Source: Brevibacillus laterosporus DSM 25 (GTDB lineage: Bacteria; Bacillota; Bacilli; Brevibacillales; Brevibacillaceae). Taken from it: a stretch of 64,000 nucleotides of DNA. Each line of letters starts with the position of its first letter. The stretch's first letter is position 1. Shown piece by piece: positions 21,456 through 31,036 of this stretch. The stretch covers positions 4,811,501-4,875,500 of the forward strand of contig NZ_CP017705.1 in the NCBI RefSeq assembly GCF_002706795.1, written 5' to 3'. The translations under genes were made by a program, and so were the position numbers. Below the pieces are notes generated by a model. The model was not told the origin of the DNA. It made no database searches and saw only the letters and a program-made list of their open reading frames with translations.

Positions 21456-24155
21456 TTAGTCCTTCGGGTAGTTGAAATCAGCCAAGTAGTTATAGTCAAT
21501 TCCGGGATGTTCTCCACATTCACTAACAGCAGAACCAGCTCCAGCTCCTACCGTAATACTAGCCTGATGGGGATTGATTCTAGGAGAACTCGATATCGCA
21601 TAATATCTAGGCTTAAGAGGGGGTAACAGCTCCAAAAACCTTTCGAAAGGCATCTCGCAAGCTTCATATTTTTCAAGTAGTTCTAGCATCGAAATGCCTT
21701 TCTTTCCTATCTGCTCTTCGTAGATAGCCTCATCTAACAACTCCTCTAATTCACGTTTATGTGGAGGACAAACCGTGTAAGCTGCAAGCTCACGTAACTG
21801 TTCACGAGTGGCGATTGCCTGTACTTCTACATTTTGACTGAGCAAATCATGAAGACTCACTGGCCGATCCAGTGGAAGATGCGTTGTGTTTCGTCCGCTT
21901 GCCTTCAAAATCAAGTGATCGTTCCCGTTCAATCCAAAGCGTCGCAGAATTCGATTGACATTTTCTTTACTATTTCTCGGTAATACACCAATATAATCAC
22001 CTTCCTGATAGGTAAGCCCATCTGGTAGAGTGATTTCTACATGTCGAGTACTCAGCCCACAATCAGCCCTCTCAAGCTCACGGTTCTCTTTTACATATGC
22101 GTAGACAGCATCGTACTCTAGAGCGAGTGGAACATCTAACAAGTCGTTGACAAACTGAATGGTAAGGGTGTCTCGGTCTTTTTCCTCATTGTTTCCTTGT
22201 AGCGTAAAAGCCTTCATGATGTCAGGCCACATACGTTCCTGCCATTCTTCTAGTTGATTTTCGAAGTCTCCGCTGGTGTCAGCTTCACCACGCGACGAGA
22301 GTCTCCTAGCTCCCTTTAAAGTAAGCTGCTCATCGATAAATCTTGGGACGTTTTGATAAGTATTTGCCCAATTGCGGTCCCCACATCCGAAAACTACATA
22401 ATTAACACCTTGAAGTTCACCTTCCTCTGCTCCCTCCAACCATTGTACGAACTTACGTGCATTATTCGGAGGCTTTCCATTATAAGAAGCGGTAACGATG
22501 AGTACGGCCCCTTCCTTCGGTAATTTCCCTAGCCAATCATCAAGTGGTGCAATCTCACTACTGACACCGAGTAAACCCGCGATACTGGAAAGCTCTCGTG
22601 CGGTACGTTCTGCTGTACCTAGATTAGATCCATAAAGCACCAGCAAAGATGCATGGTCGACCTTTGATATGGATTTTTTCATCTGATCCCAGCGCCTTGT
22701 TGTCCCTTTCGTGTTTGTATCTCCTACTTCATTCTCTTCAATAGCTTGGTCTAGCTTTTGTTTATTTCGCCGTTTAACACATATTTGAAATTCGTCTGGT
22801 TTTAGCGTTAACGTTTGCTGGATGTTCAACTGATAGTTCGTATGATCAATGAATTCAAAATGCTGGAGGATCATTCCCAGTACTAAAGTTGCCTCATGAA
22901 GTGCAAATTGCATCCCAATGCAAGCTCGCTGCCCATTTCCAAAAGGTTTATAGGCATGATGAGGAACTTTATCAGGATCTTCAAACCGCTCGGGACGGAA
23001 TTCATCAGCATCATCTCCCCATGCATCTTTATCTCGATGAAGCTGGGGCAAGAGTAATGCAATAACTTCTCCTTTTTTTATTGGATACTTCCCTCCAATG
23101 ATCGTATCTTCTTTAGCGGTAAGTTCAAATCCGGGGGCTGTTGGCCATAAACGTAACGATTCCTGCAAAATCATACGAATGTATGTAAGCTGTAGGACTT
23201 GCTGATACGAAGGAGATGAGCTGGTTAATACCTTATCCACTTCCTGATACGCTTTTTTTCGTGCCTCTGGATTTTTTAACAAAAAATAGAGAGCAAATGA
23301 CAATAAACCGCTTGTTGTTTCATGCCCTGCAATTAAAAACGTGATGATTTGATACCGTATATTTTTATCATCCAGCGTCTCTCCTGTTTGCGGGTCCTTC
23401 CCGTTGAGCATGCGTGAGAGCAAATCGATTTCACCTTGATCGCCATTCGCTTTTCGCTCCTCGATTATTTTGTCTACTAATGAAAACATCGTTTGAATAT
23501 CGTAGGTAAACTGACGTTTTGTTCCCACCATAAGCATGTTTTGAATCTTCAATCTTCCACTTTGATGCATAGCCTCCTCAAGAGCGCGGACCATACTGAC
23601 AATAAAAGGGCTATGTGTTTCTCTGTAAAAACTGTTAAAGCGATAATTGAAACCGCATAATCCAATAGTATCCAATGTAAGCCGGGTCATGTCGCCTGGT
23701 ACATCAATACTTTCATTAGGATTAAGACGCGCCCATTTTTGAATCAGCTGCAAGGCAATGTCCACCATCATGGAATGGTATCCTTTCATTGCTTGTTGGC
23801 TAAAAGTAGGAAGAAGGATATTATGAGCCTTTTGCCAATTTGGCTCGTCAGTCCTACTTGTAAATAATCCATCTCCACCAAAGGCACGTACATTTTCCAA
23901 ATCACCTGTAATATTTTTAAAGAAACGCGACTCGTCACAAATCTCAGCCACTAGTTCATGCCCAGAAACAACTAAACTAGAATTGCCAGGGAGTGTTAAT
24001 CGATATATCGGACCAAACTCTTCTGCAAGTTTACAAAGCGAGAGGGTCGGTTTATCTTTGTCTATTAAGGGTAGATTACCAAGCGGACCATACGTTTTGG
24101 GTTGCGGAATATATCCTACTTCTCTCATTACAAACATCCTTTCAGATAAATTCAT
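21456..24155 (-). CDS. CYP102-type P450-reductase fusion, C-terminally truncated (probably non-functional electron transfer)
   Basis: 899 residues, against about 1050 for P450 BM3 and its B. subtilis homologues CYP102A2/A3. The heme domain (about 1-455) has the oxygen-binding helix AGHETTSG and the cysteine loop [10 protein letters not shown]. The FMN flavodoxin-like domain begins near 500 ([20 protein letters not shown]). A partial FAD domain follows, with [10 protein letters not shown] near 860. The protein ends in [11 protein letters not shown], where the family continues for about 150 residues with the NADPH-binding part; a decayed piece of that remains just downstream. The full enzyme hydroxylates fatty acids in the cytoplasm. 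This version could bind substrate but should not accept electrons from NADPH on its own. It lies 43 bases after a TetR gene, the usual CYP102 arrangement (BM3R1, FatR). Confidence 0.88.
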   Translation of the reverse strand: MNLSERMFVMREVGYIPQPKTYGPLGNLPLIDKDKPTLSLCKLAEEFGPIYRLTLPGNSSLVVSGHELVAEICDESRFFKNITGDLENVRAFGGDGLFTSRTDEPNWQKAHNILLPTFSQQAMKGYHSMMVDIALQLIQKWARLNPNESIDVPGDMTRLTLDTIGLCGFNYRFNSFYRETHSPFIVSMVRALEEAMHQSGRLKIQNMLMVGTKRQFTYDIQTMFSLVDKIIEERKANGDQGEIDLLSRMLNGKDPQTGETLDDKNIRYQIITFLIAGHETTSGLLSFALYFLLKNPEARKKAYQEVDKVLTSSSPSYQQVLQLTYIRMILQESLRLWPTAPGFELTAKEDTIIGGKYPIKKGEVIALLLPQLHRDKDAWGDDADEFRPERFEDPDKVPHHAYKPFGNGQRACIGMQFALHEATLVLGMILQHFEFIDHTNYQLNIQQTLTLKPDEFQICVKRRNKQKLDQAIEENEVGDTNTKGTTRRWDQMKKSISKVDHASLLVLYGSNLGTAERTARELSSIAGLLGVSSEIAPLDDWLGKLPKEGAVLIVTASYNGKPPNNARKFVQWLEGAEEGELQGVNYVVFGCGDRNWANTYQNVPRFIDEQLTLKGARRLSSRGEADTSGDFENQLEEWQERMWPDIMKAFTLQGNNEEKDRDTLTIQFVNDLLDVPLALEYDAVYAYVKENRELERADCGLSTRHVEITLPDGLTYQEGDYIGVLPRNSKENVNRILRRFGLNGNDHLILKASGRNTTHLPLDRPVSLHDLLSQNVEVQAIATREQLRELAAYTVCPPHKRELEELLDEAIYEEQIGKKGISMLELLEKYEACEMPFERFLELLPPLKPRYYAISSSPRINPHQASITVGAGAGSAVSECGEHPGIDYNYLADFNYPKD

Positions 24156-24198
24156 GAGAAAGTTTAGTTGCCTTGCTATGCATCATCAAGCCTGCTTA

Positions 24199-24768
24199 TT
24201 ATTTCCCTGCTTTAAAACCGTGGTATAGCGTATCTAAAAGAAGTGCCGCAGCCGATTTTTTGGCAATGTTACCTTCTTGAACCTGCTGCCAGGTCATAAA
24301 AAGAAGAGAGTACAGAACATTCAAAATCCATTCGCTATTCATATCCTGACGGAGATACCCTTTGCGCTGCAATAACTGGATTGTATGCCGTACAGGTTCT
24401 TTTACCTTTTCCTCGGCCACAATCATCTCTTGACTGTAATATAGCGTAGACTCATGAGCAAGAAAATAGATCTTATCCCCTAGCGGAATCAGCGCCTCAA
24501 CTAATTCTGTAATATAGAATTCGATTTTTTCCTCGTCTAATGGGATTCGGCTTATCGTCTCTCTTACCACCTGAGAAGCTCTTAACCCCAGTTGTAGCAT
24601 CAGCTGTTCCCTATTTTCGACGTATCGGTGTAGGGTGGCAATGCCAATACTGGCGTAGTCGGCAATTTCATTCAAAGATGCTGTCGGCCTTTCGACTAGT
24701 AATTCCGTAGCAGCATCCAAAATGGCATGAAGCCTTGCTTCCTTTGTTGCTGATTTGGCATTATTCAT
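24199..24768 (-). CDS. TetR-family repressor next to CYP102
   Basis: 189 residues. The helix-turn-helix reads TASLNEIADYASIGIATLHRYVENREQL at about residues 28-56. The rest is a helical ligand domain. It sits 43 bases upstream of the CYP102 gene on the same strand. That order is shared with B. megaterium BM3R1 and B. subtilis FatR, which repress their own operon until fatty acids bind. The start ATG at 24768 follows GAGGGATG. Autoregulation by fatty acids is inferred from the neighbourhood. Confidence 0.85.
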   Translation of the reverse strand: MNNAKSATKEARLHAILDAATELLVERPTASLNEIADYASIGIATLHRYVENREQLMLQLGLRASQVVRETISRIPLDEEKIEFYITELVEALIPLGDKIYFLAHESTLYYSQEMIVAEEKVKEPVRHTIQLLQRKGYLRQDMNSEWILNVLYSLLFMTWQQVQEGNIAKKSAAALLLDTLYHGFKAGK

Positions 24769-25525
24769 CGTTTACATCCCTCTTTTCCTTTCATCAGTTC
24801 ATAATTTTGATAGTTAAAACTATCAATTGATAGAATTCTACACCAATTAAGAAATAAATTCAACTTTTCAGACAAATAGAATAGGTACCAATATAAAGAA
24901 GCTGTTGTCCTAATAAGCCTTGCTTGTGAATGTAGATACCGTCTTCTCCTTGGTTGCTTAGTGCTACAGATTTTTACCTTCAACCATAAGATTCATGATT
25001 TTATTTTCACAAGATAAACGAGACAATAAGTTTGCTTTTTTCTTTATAATGGCGAATTTCTCGGTACAGGAACATTTGTTCCTATTGATAATCATCTGTT
25101 AACTCCTACTCCTCAATCCAGACATACTAACTCCCTCTAAGCTTATAGCTATTGGCTTTTCGCGTTATTTATGGTTGCTTACAGCAAATTCACGGAATAT
25201 AAAAAATGTTTTATTTTACCATTTTTACAATAGAACAAAATGAGTATTTTCGCTCAAATCATTGGAAATAAAATTATTAAATTACATTTTTTCTCTTTGG
25301 AACCATTAAAGCACTTATCAAAAAGCTAGAAAAATGCTGTTTTCCCCTCACAAGAACGTACGTTCCCTTTAATTACTCACGTCCTGTAATTATAAGAATT
25401 TTTCTGCTTTCGCTTGTTTTTTTATAATTGTGAGTCTCTTTGTCTGCTAATTTATGTGCTCGATCAACATCTATAAATCATCCTTTCATCACTTATAAAA
25501 CTTTAGTGCAAAGCTATGTAGAAAC
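24769..25525. other. Non-coding AT-rich interval
   Basis: About 760 bases with no supportable gene. It should hold the promoter of the TetR-CYP102 operon near 24780-24900. The only reading frame of note, on the minus strand at 24765-24983, has no family resemblance and ends over the TetR start. Confidence 0.4.
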
Positions 25526-25558
25526 ATAAAAACAGGCCACTTTTTAGCGACCTGTTTC
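25526..25558 (-). terminator. Terminator of the SRPBCC-ArsR operon
   Basis: On the minus strand AAACAGGTCGC, a loop of As, then GTGGCCTGTTTTT, with a U-run, about 15 bases after the ArsR stop. Confidence 0.75.
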
Positions 25559-25570
25559 CTTACCAACAAC

Positions 25571-25894
25571 TCATTTATCTGCTTCCACATAACGCTTCAA
25601 TGCAGACAATTTATTTTCCCAAAATCGTTCATAGTATTCGAGCCACTTCTTTAATTCAAGTAACGGATCTGCTTGAAGTCGATACCTTGTTTCACGTCCC
25701 ACTTTTGTTTCTGTGAGTAACCCAGCTTCTGTCAAAATGCGTAAATGTTTAGAAACAGCCGTTCGGGTTATGGGGAAATGGCTACTGATTGCAGTGACAG
25801 ACAGCTCTTCATCACCTAACAATTCTAATAGCTGCCGTCGCGTTGGATCAGAAATTGCTTGAAACACATCATACTTATGAGCTGGTACACTCAT
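25571..25894 (-). CDS. ArsR-family winged-helix regulator (SdpR-like)
   Basis: 107 residues. The winged-helix core is FQAISDPTRRQLLELLGDEE followed by SVTAISSHFPITRTAVSKHL and LTEAGLLTETKVGRETRYRL. No cysteine metal-site motif is present, so it is not a classic arsenic sensor. It lies one base downstream of an SRPBCC gene on the same strand, a common pairing in Bacillales in which the small repressor controls the operon. The upstream promoter has two tandem dyads that are plausible autorepression sites. Confidence 0.88.
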   Translation of the reverse strand: MSVPAHKYDVFQAISDPTRRQLLELLGDEELSVTAISSHFPITRTAVSKHLRILTEAGLLTETKVGRETRYRLQADPLLELKKWLEYYERFWENKLSALKRYVEADK

Positions 25895-25895
25895 A

Positions 25896-26324
25896 TTAAG
25901 CCTCGACGTGAGTGCTTAATGCTTTCAGTAAACCAACCCAACCATTTGCCATTCTGTCTCGTACCACCATATGTGTTTCACCGAACTCTGTGATTGTATC
26001 TGGGTCCCAACCACTGTGGATCAGCGTAAATTCGGTTTTGTCATCCTCTAATTTAGTTAGTTCAAAAGTAACGGTCCAATCTTTTCCCCATGTAAAGGAA
26101 AGACGATTAGGCGGTTCAAGCTCCACTACTTTACAAGGAGACATGCCAAAAGGACCCGCATTCAATTGGAACTCATAGCCTTCGATCGGCTTAAAATCAT
26201 TAGGCATAAACCACGCGGTAATTCCTTCTGAAGTAGCAACAGCATCCCATACTCTTTCAATTGATGCGTTACAAACTATCGTTTGGCGAATATCTGGAAT
26301 CTTGTTTGAATGATTTGTTCCCAT
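25896..26324 (-). CDS. SRPBCC/AHSA1-domain protein
   Basis: 142 residues, a single START-like Activator-of-Hsp90 (AHSA1, SRPBCC) fold. Visible family features are IERVWDAVATSEGITAWFMP at the N-terminus, RLSFTWGKDWTVTFEL in the middle and the typical C-terminal RDRMANGWVGLLKALSTHVE. These proteins form a hydrophobic cavity and the ligand is usually unknown. I chose ATG at 26324 because GGAGGG lies just upstream; an in-frame earlier start at 26345 lacks one. It is the first gene of the two-gene operon with the ArsR regulator. Confidence 0.85.
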   Translation of the reverse strand: MGTNHSNKIPDIRQTIVCNASIERVWDAVATSEGITAWFMPNDFKPIEGYEFQLNAGPFGMSPCKVVELEPPNRLSFTWGKDWTVTFELTKLEDDKTEFTLIHSGWDPDTITEFGETHMVVRDRMANGWVGLLKALSTHVEA

Positions 26325-26506
26325 CTGTTTCCCTCCAACAATCAATTATTTACATGCTATCAGTCGACACGAAATTGTAAAGATGACTATAACCGTTTTT
26401 TCTCATAAGACGAAGGGCTTCCACATAATGTCTTATTTTGTTCCATTCGTGCCAAACTATCCCGAATTACTAGTCACAAGGAGACAAATAGATAACCAGT
26501 TAATAC

Positions 26507-26560
26507 GACACCTTTTGGTTTCGCTTTATGATTATATGACACCTTTTGGTTTCATGTCAA
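26507..26560 (-). promoter_or_regulatory. Promoter with two tandem operator dyads for the SRPBCC-ArsR operon
   Basis: On the minus strand TTGACA (26555-26560), an 18-base spacer, then TATAAT (26531-26536) form a near-consensus housekeeping promoter. A 16-base sequence, GAAACCAAAAGGTGTC on the minus strand, occurs exactly twice, at 26538-26553 and 26507-26522. Each copy is an imperfect dyad (GAAACC/GGTGTC). The first fills the -35/-10 spacer and the second covers the expected transcription start. The copies are 31 bases apart, about three helical turns. This is the layout of a repressor site, and the ArsR protein of the operon is the obvious candidate. Confidence 0.75.
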
Positions 26561-26606
26561 ACGAAACCCAGTATCTCATGATTTCTGTCCCCATTGCTCA
26601 CCTTGA

Positions 26607-27680
26607 CTATGAGAATGAATATCCTTCAACCACTCTACCATTACGTCCCTTCGTTGTTACAGCTCTAGACAGTGAGTTAAGAATTGCTTCCTCTGTCGCA
26701 TCACTTGCAGCAGTGAATAATTGATTCATCACTGGATGATCTTCTCGTAGCTGAATCCGATTCTCCACAATGTGTTCACTGTGATGAGGAATCTTATGCG
26801 CGGTTGAAAAGGCAATCACTATATCTCCACTACCATGACCATAATAGCTACCCGTTCTGCCAAGTCCAATGGCACAACGTTTGGCCATCCGCAACAATTG
26901 ACGCTCATTAACGGGAGCATCTGTAGCAAGAACAATGATGATCGATCCATCCGACGTATGTTCAATAGCTTCAGATGGAAGCTCTACATCTACTAGATGT
27001 TCTTTATATTTATCTATTTGAAATTCATCTTTTTTTCCAAAATTACTTAACACGAGTACCCCAACTGTATAGTTTTTTCCATCTACCTGGATGAACCGCG
27101 AAGAACTGCCTATCCCTCCTTTATATCCAAAGCAAACCATACCTTTTCCAGCCCCTATAGCTCCCTCTTCCGCTTGGTCTTCAGTCGCAACCTTGATCGC
27201 ATGTCTAGCATCTTCTGGTTGAACAACACATCTACGGATTGTATTTAGATAACCATCATTACACTCGCCAACGACCAAGTTGATCGTTCCTGTTGTATCT
27301 CCAATCTCAGGATTTTGTCCTAGCATTTCCTGTAGGGTACCTTGCGTAACAGCCGGTACCGAAAACGTATTGGTGAGCATGATTGGGGATTCCAGCACTC
27401 CTAATTCATTTACCTGCACAAGACCTGTAGTTTTGCCAAATCCGTTGATCACATAACTAGCTGCTATCACTTTTTCCAAAAATAGATTACCCCCATGAGG
27501 TAGAATGGCAGTAACACCGGTACATGCATAGTCTTGCTTCCCGTCATCTAGAGGTCGATCTATAGTTACATGACCGACTCTTACACCTCTAACATCCGTT
27601 ATGCAATTTTTCTTTCCAGTTGGTAACGTCCCAATCAGTATTCCTAACTCACGGACTTTTTTTCTTGTCGCTTGGTTCAT
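26607..27680 (-). CDS. P1-family peptidase (DmpA/BapA type aminopeptidase)
   Basis: 357 residues of the P1 (DmpA) family. These are N-terminal-nucleophile hydrolases that self-cleave before a serine to form alpha and beta chains, and they act as D-aminopeptidases, beta-aminopeptidases or amidases. Seen here are ITDVRGVRVGHVT at the N-terminus, FGKTTGLVQVNELGVLESPI near residue 90, and the likely self-cleavage stretch FGYKGGIGSSSR near 185-196 (Gly-Ser). APVNERQLLRMAKRCAIGLGRTGS near 255-280 is also typical. The start ATG at 27680 has GGGGAGA upstream. It is a single gene, about 250 bases from its neighbour. Its substrate cannot be read from the sequence. Confidence 0.87.
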   Translation of the reverse strand: MNQATRKKVRELGILIGTLPTGKKNCITDVRGVRVGHVTIDRPLDDGKQDYACTGVTAILPHGGNLFLEKVIAASYVINGFGKTTGLVQVNELGVLESPIMLTNTFSVPAVTQGTLQEMLGQNPEIGDTTGTINLVVGECNDGYLNTIRRCVVQPEDARHAIKVATEDQAEEGAIGAGKGMVCFGYKGGIGSSSRFIQVDGKNYTVGVLVLSNFGKKDEFQIDKYKEHLVDVELPSEAIEHTSDGSIIIVLATDAPVNERQLLRMAKRCAIGLGRTGSYYGHGSGDIVIAFSTAHKIPHHSEHIVENRIQLREDHPVMNQLFTAASDATEEAILNSLSRAVTTKGRNGRVVEGYSFS

Positions 27681-27911
27681 TTATGTAACATCTCCCCATC
27701 ATTCAATTATGTTTCATTATTCATACAGATTACTACATAATTATAAATCGCTCTATTATTGATAGGCTTAGATCATCCCGAGTTCATAAAGGCTCAAAAT
27801 TTGAAACCACTCCACATAAAAAAGTTCGTTATGAGTTCAGGATATTTGTAATCAATCCCTCCTTCATCAACGAACCTTACAAACATCTACTAAAATCATT
27901 ACAAAACAATA

Positions 27912-28400
27912 TTAGACATACAGATCAAACATGTTCACTTCGTATCCACGTAATTGTAAATAAGTAAATAGCTGTGAACGATGGTGAAAAATATGCGTGA
28001 CGCTCTCCGTAAACCAGTGGGCCTGAGTAGATGCATGCTCATGATAAAAAGGTGTTGTCTTCTTGTTTAAAAACTCATCCTCTGACATAGATAACAGATA
28101 AGAAGTACACAGTTGATATCCTTGCTCCATGGCTTGTGTTAAGGAATTCGCCTTATCCAATGTGTTGTACTTTTGTTCAACCTGTCTAATCGTATCTTCA
28201 TCTTTCTCCTGCATGATTAAAAGGTCTACCTCCGGAATTGCTACTAGATGACAAGCTAATTCGTGTAGAGTACGCATGTTTGAAGCAGGTCTATACACCC
28301 AATCCTCCTCTTTCACTTTCTGTAGGAGTAAAATCGTACTACTCATACCCACTTTCATTTGATGAAATAGTTCATCGCGTAACTTCATGACATTAGACAT
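27912..28400 (-). CDS. DinB-family protein
   Basis: 162 residues, a four-helix DinB/YfiT-like protein. Metal-binding histidines expected of the family are seen in TLHELACHLVAIPE (near residue 46) and HIFHHRSQLFTYLQLRGYEV (near 136-155). Members are often thiol transferases or putative metal-dependent hydrolases in low-GC Gram-positives. The substrate is unknown. It sits alone between the P1 peptidase and a WYL regulator. Confidence 0.8.
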   Translation of the reverse strand: MSNVMKLRDELFHQMKVGMSSTILLLQKVKEEDWVYRPASNMRTLHELACHLVAIPEVDLLIMQEKDEDTIRQVEQKYNTLDKANSLTQAMEQGYQLCTSYLLSMSEDEFLNKKTTPFYHEHASTQAHWFTESVTHIFHHRSQLFTYLQLRGYEVNMFDLYV

Positions 28401-28500
28401 GCTTCCTCATCCCCTCATACTCTTTGATTCTTCCTTTCTCGATTCTAACAGCTATTAGTGACAAATCCTGTCATGGTTTAACACATTAAGGAAGTAGCTT

Positions 28501-29517
28501 TTACCGATAATGCTCCACCATTTTATTAGCCTTCTCCCTCACATAAGAAATAAGTTCTTGCGGCTCCTTGACCACCACCTCTATGCCTAAATTCCAAACG
28601 AGCTCAGCGAAGAACCGAATTTCAGCACGTGGAATCCTTGTATCTATCCAGCCTGTCCCATCAGTACGCTCTTCAACCACACGTACCAAATCCAATATTG
28701 ATTTTGCTTGTCGTGTACCATCTCTCGTCAGTTCAACGACAAAAGGAACGAGATTTCTCCCGATCTGTTCACTGTATGTAAGCCAATCCATGATGGAGTC
28801 ATATAACAGCTTTTCATTATCTAAGCTATGCTTTACCGAACCCTCCTTTTCACAATCGATTTGCCAGTGAGCCTGTTTTAAAGCACCTAATTCAGTAGAA
28901 CTTTTCTCCACATATTTAATCCGATCTGCCCGAAACAATCGATACGCTTGTCGTTGAAAACAATAAGCTGGGCAATACCAAAATCCATTATAGCTATATA
29001 GGCCGATAGGTTGAATCCTTCGCTCGGCGATACCCTTTTTGCCATCGTATTGAATGGTAAGAATTGATTGGTCAATAGCCGCTTCTAATAGAACTTCTAA
29101 ATGGAGAGAGGATTGAGCGTACCTAGGATTCCAGAAGACAATTCGGTCTTGCATCTGATCAATTCGTTTTTTTACATCTTCTGGTAAATAGTGATAAAAC
29201 TTTTTTAATGCTGATTTCGTTTCTGATTGAAAGGGTAGAGAGTCAAAAAATTGCAACGATTGATAAGCAAAAAACATAGCAACTGCTTCGGTTTCTTTAA
29301 AGAAAATAGGCGGGAGCATCCGATCCTGTAATAAATAATAGCCACCGCCTGCTCCTACCTCTGAATAGACAGGAACTCCTAACACGCTTAATTCATTCAA
29401 GTCACGTAAAATCGTGCGATACGAAACTTTGAATTCCTCAGCCAATTCCCGAGCCGTGAATTTTCGTTTTGCATTAATTGTCATCATGATTTCAATCAAA
29501 CGTTGCGTTTTTGACAT
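28501..29517 (-). CDS. HTH-11/WYL-domain transcriptional regulator (YafY-like)
   Basis: About 338 residues. It has an N-terminal HTH_11 domain (SKTQRLIEIMMTINAKRKFT, then ARELAEEFKVSYRTILRDLN) and a central WYL domain (FWYCPAYCFQRQAYRLFRAD, near residue 190). A C-terminal WCX-like extension follows. WYL domains bind nucleic acid or small ligands, and members regulate varied stress or metabolic genes. The start ATG at 29517 follows a GGGGG tract; the frame remains open another 17 codons upstream without a better ribosome binding site. No obvious partner gene is adjacent except the DinB gene about 100 bases downstream, so the target is unknown. Confidence 0.82.
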   Translation of the reverse strand: MSKTQRLIEIMMTINAKRKFTARELAEEFKVSYRTILRDLNELSVLGVPVYSEVGAGGGYYLLQDRMLPPIFFKETEAVAMFFAYQSLQFFDSLPFQSETKSALKKFYHYLPEDVKKRIDQMQDRIVFWNPRYAQSSLHLEVLLEAAIDQSILTIQYDGKKGIAERRIQPIGLYSYNGFWYCPAYCFQRQAYRLFRADRIKYVEKSSTELGALKQAHWQIDCEKEGSVKHSLDNEKLLYDSIMDWLTYSEQIGRNLVPFVVELTRDGTRQAKSILDLVRVVEERTDGTGWIDTRIPRAEIRFFAELVWNLGIEVVVKEPQELISYVREKANKMVEHYR

Positions 29518-29598
29518 TCTTTTTTTCCCCCGTATGATATATCTATTTCTTTTTCTAGAGTATATCAAACTTCCAAAAAGGCAAACGTAAGGCGAAAT

Positions 29599-29805
29599 CT
29601 ATTTGCTTTTTTGCTTTCTTGCTCGGTATTCGTTTACCAAGACACTCATTATGGTTGAATCATGATATTCATGATCATAAAAAAGAAAGTCACGCTGAAT
29701 ACCATCCTGAACAAAGCCTAGCTTTTCGTAGACATATGTGGCACGTACGTTAAACCAAAATACATTTAATTCAATACATCTCAGGACAATCTCATGAACA
29801 AGCAA
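29599..29805 (-). pseudogene. C-terminal fragment of a GNAT (RimJ/RimL-type) acetyltransferase
   Basis: 68 codons matching only the C-terminal part of ribosomal-protein-type N-acetyltransferases: RCIELNVFWFNVRATYVYEKLGFVQDG, then RDFLFYDHEYHDSTIMSVL. The family's acetyl-CoA loop and the N-terminal half are missing, and upstream sequence belongs to a different broken gene on the other strand. It looks like a deletion remnant. Confidence 0.7.
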
Positions 29806-30082
29806 AATTACCTTCTATACGAAAACTAGCTGATTTACTTGGTATTAGTACCACGCCTGTAGAACAAGCCTACCAGCAGCTTGTCTCAGAGGGTTTTGTT
29901 GTTAGCAAACCAAAACAAGGCTATTACGTACAATCATTATCTGAGATATATGTTCAAAGGGTAATGGGCTATAAAAAGTTTCTAAAGGCGGGTTTGACTC
30001 ATCTAAATTACAAGTCAAAAGCGAAGAAGAATTGGTTCAGCTAGCAAAAAAGGCAGATATTCAACTAGCCTCTGCATCTTGA
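29785..30082 (+). pseudogene. Remnant of a GntR/MocR-type regulator
   Basis: Plus-strand sequence reads KLPSIRKLADLLGISTTPVE, then QAYQQLVSEGFVVSKPKQGYYV, a typical GntR-family winged helix. After about 80 codons the frame breaks. A few bases later another frame reads SEEELVQLAKKADIQLASAS and stops, which could be the tail of a MocR aminotransferase-like domain. The large middle part is missing and no start codon is evident. It abuts the broken GNAT fragment on the opposite strand. Confidence 0.65.
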
Positions 30083-30170
30083 ATTCCCCTTTAATTCATA
30101 TGATTCTATATTGTATAAAAATTGAAAATAATCATAAATTCGTTTATCATTTGGTATAGGAGTGATGATA

Positions 30171-30833
30171 ATGACTAACCTTATCGTAGAAAACAGGTGG
30201 GGGCTTCTCATTGTTGCCGAAATAACATTTTGGCTACTATTTCTTTCTTTTTTATTATTTCGTTACTTACTTCAAAAGTCGTATGCTTCAAAGATTTCAT
30301 TTACCCTCCTTTTGTTAAATGAAATTTGGATTATTGGACTGGGTATCATTGATTACATGCAAACTGGTGTATTTTCTATTTACCAAATTGTGATCGCAGT
30401 CCTCCTTTTATATGCAGTTACATACGGGAAACAAGATGCAAGAAAGGTTGACATGTTCATTCGAAAAAAAATAGCAAAATGGAAAGGTCAACCATGGCCA
30501 ACACTACCAGAGGATATTGCTTATCTTGAAAATCAGCTCTATGGTTGGGAGCACACGAAGAAGGAACTTATCGGTTTCGCCAAACATGGAATCCTCTTTG
30601 CAGTTGTACATCTGTCTGTATTTATTTATCTCTGGGTTGTAAACCGAGATGTTATGCCATCTGAACTTTCTTTATTAGATAAAGGAAGGTGGCTGATCGC
30701 TACTTTTACAAGTATAAAACAAGTAAAGGCTGCAAGTGGTATCTGGTCAACCATTCTATTTATTGATGGTCTTATTACTTCTTCTTATATCTTTTCCCCA
30801 AAGCAGCCTGCAAAAAAGAATGAGAAAATCTGA
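30171..30833 (+). CDS. Integral membrane protein of unknown function
   Basis: About 220 residues, not recognised. Hydrophobic segments lie near residues 12-35, 42-62, 70-85, 140-158 and 190-205 (approximate), giving four or five membrane passes. A charged cytoplasmic-looking stretch, GKQDARKVDMFIRKKIAKWK, sits near the middle and the tail is lysine-rich. The start ATG at 30171 has TAGGAG eight bases upstream; GTG at 30162 and ATG at 30165 are in frame but too close to it. It stands alone, with a bidirectional terminator about 100 bases after its end. It resembles small Bacillales integral membrane proteins without assigned role. Confidence 0.65.
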   Translation: MTNLIVENRWGLLIVAEITFWLLFLSFLLFRYLLQKSYASKISFTLLLLNEIWIIGLGIIDYMQTGVFSIYQIVIAVLLLYAVTYGKQDARKVDMFIRKKIAKWKGQPWPTLPEDIAYLENQLYGWEHTKKELIGFAKHGILFAVVHLSVFIYLWVVNRDVMPSELSLLDKGRWLIATFTSIKQVKAASGIWSTILFIDGLITSSYIFSPKQPAKKNEKI

Positions 30834-30936
30834 AAAATTCATGGTTTGATCAGTCAGACTAAATTGAATACTACCGCATCTACGTTTAAGACAAAAATAT
30901 TTATAGTAGACGGAAAATTCTATACATACGTGTAAA

Positions 30937-30982
30937 AAAGCTATTCCCAGGTAGATCATCTCCTGTTGGAATAGCTTTTTTA
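30937..30982 (+). terminator. Bidirectional terminator after the membrane protein gene
   Basis: AAAAAAGCTATTCC pairs with GGAATAGCTTTTTT around a 20-base loop. A/T runs on both sides allow function on either strand. Confidence 0.75.
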
Positions 30983-31036
30983 TATTTTGTGTACGCTTTG
31001 AGCTATCGTTTTCTCTGTTTCATAAGCAGGTCCAGT

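Noticed and set aside
24765-24983. 72-codon minus-strand frame upstream of the TetR gene
   Set aside because: No ribosome binding site, no family resemblance, and it merely runs into the TetR start; the composition is that of AT-rich spacer.
26383-26724. 113-codon plus-strand frame across the SRPBCC promoter and the P1 peptidase end
   Set aside because: It overlaps the readable promoter and operators and the antisense of a well-supported gene.
26607-27680. P1-family peptidase as a self-resistance enzyme for the tyrocidine-like peptide
   Set aside because: The family can act on D-residues, but the gene is 8 kb from the cluster with its own regulation and the peptide is cyclic; nothing in the sequence links them.
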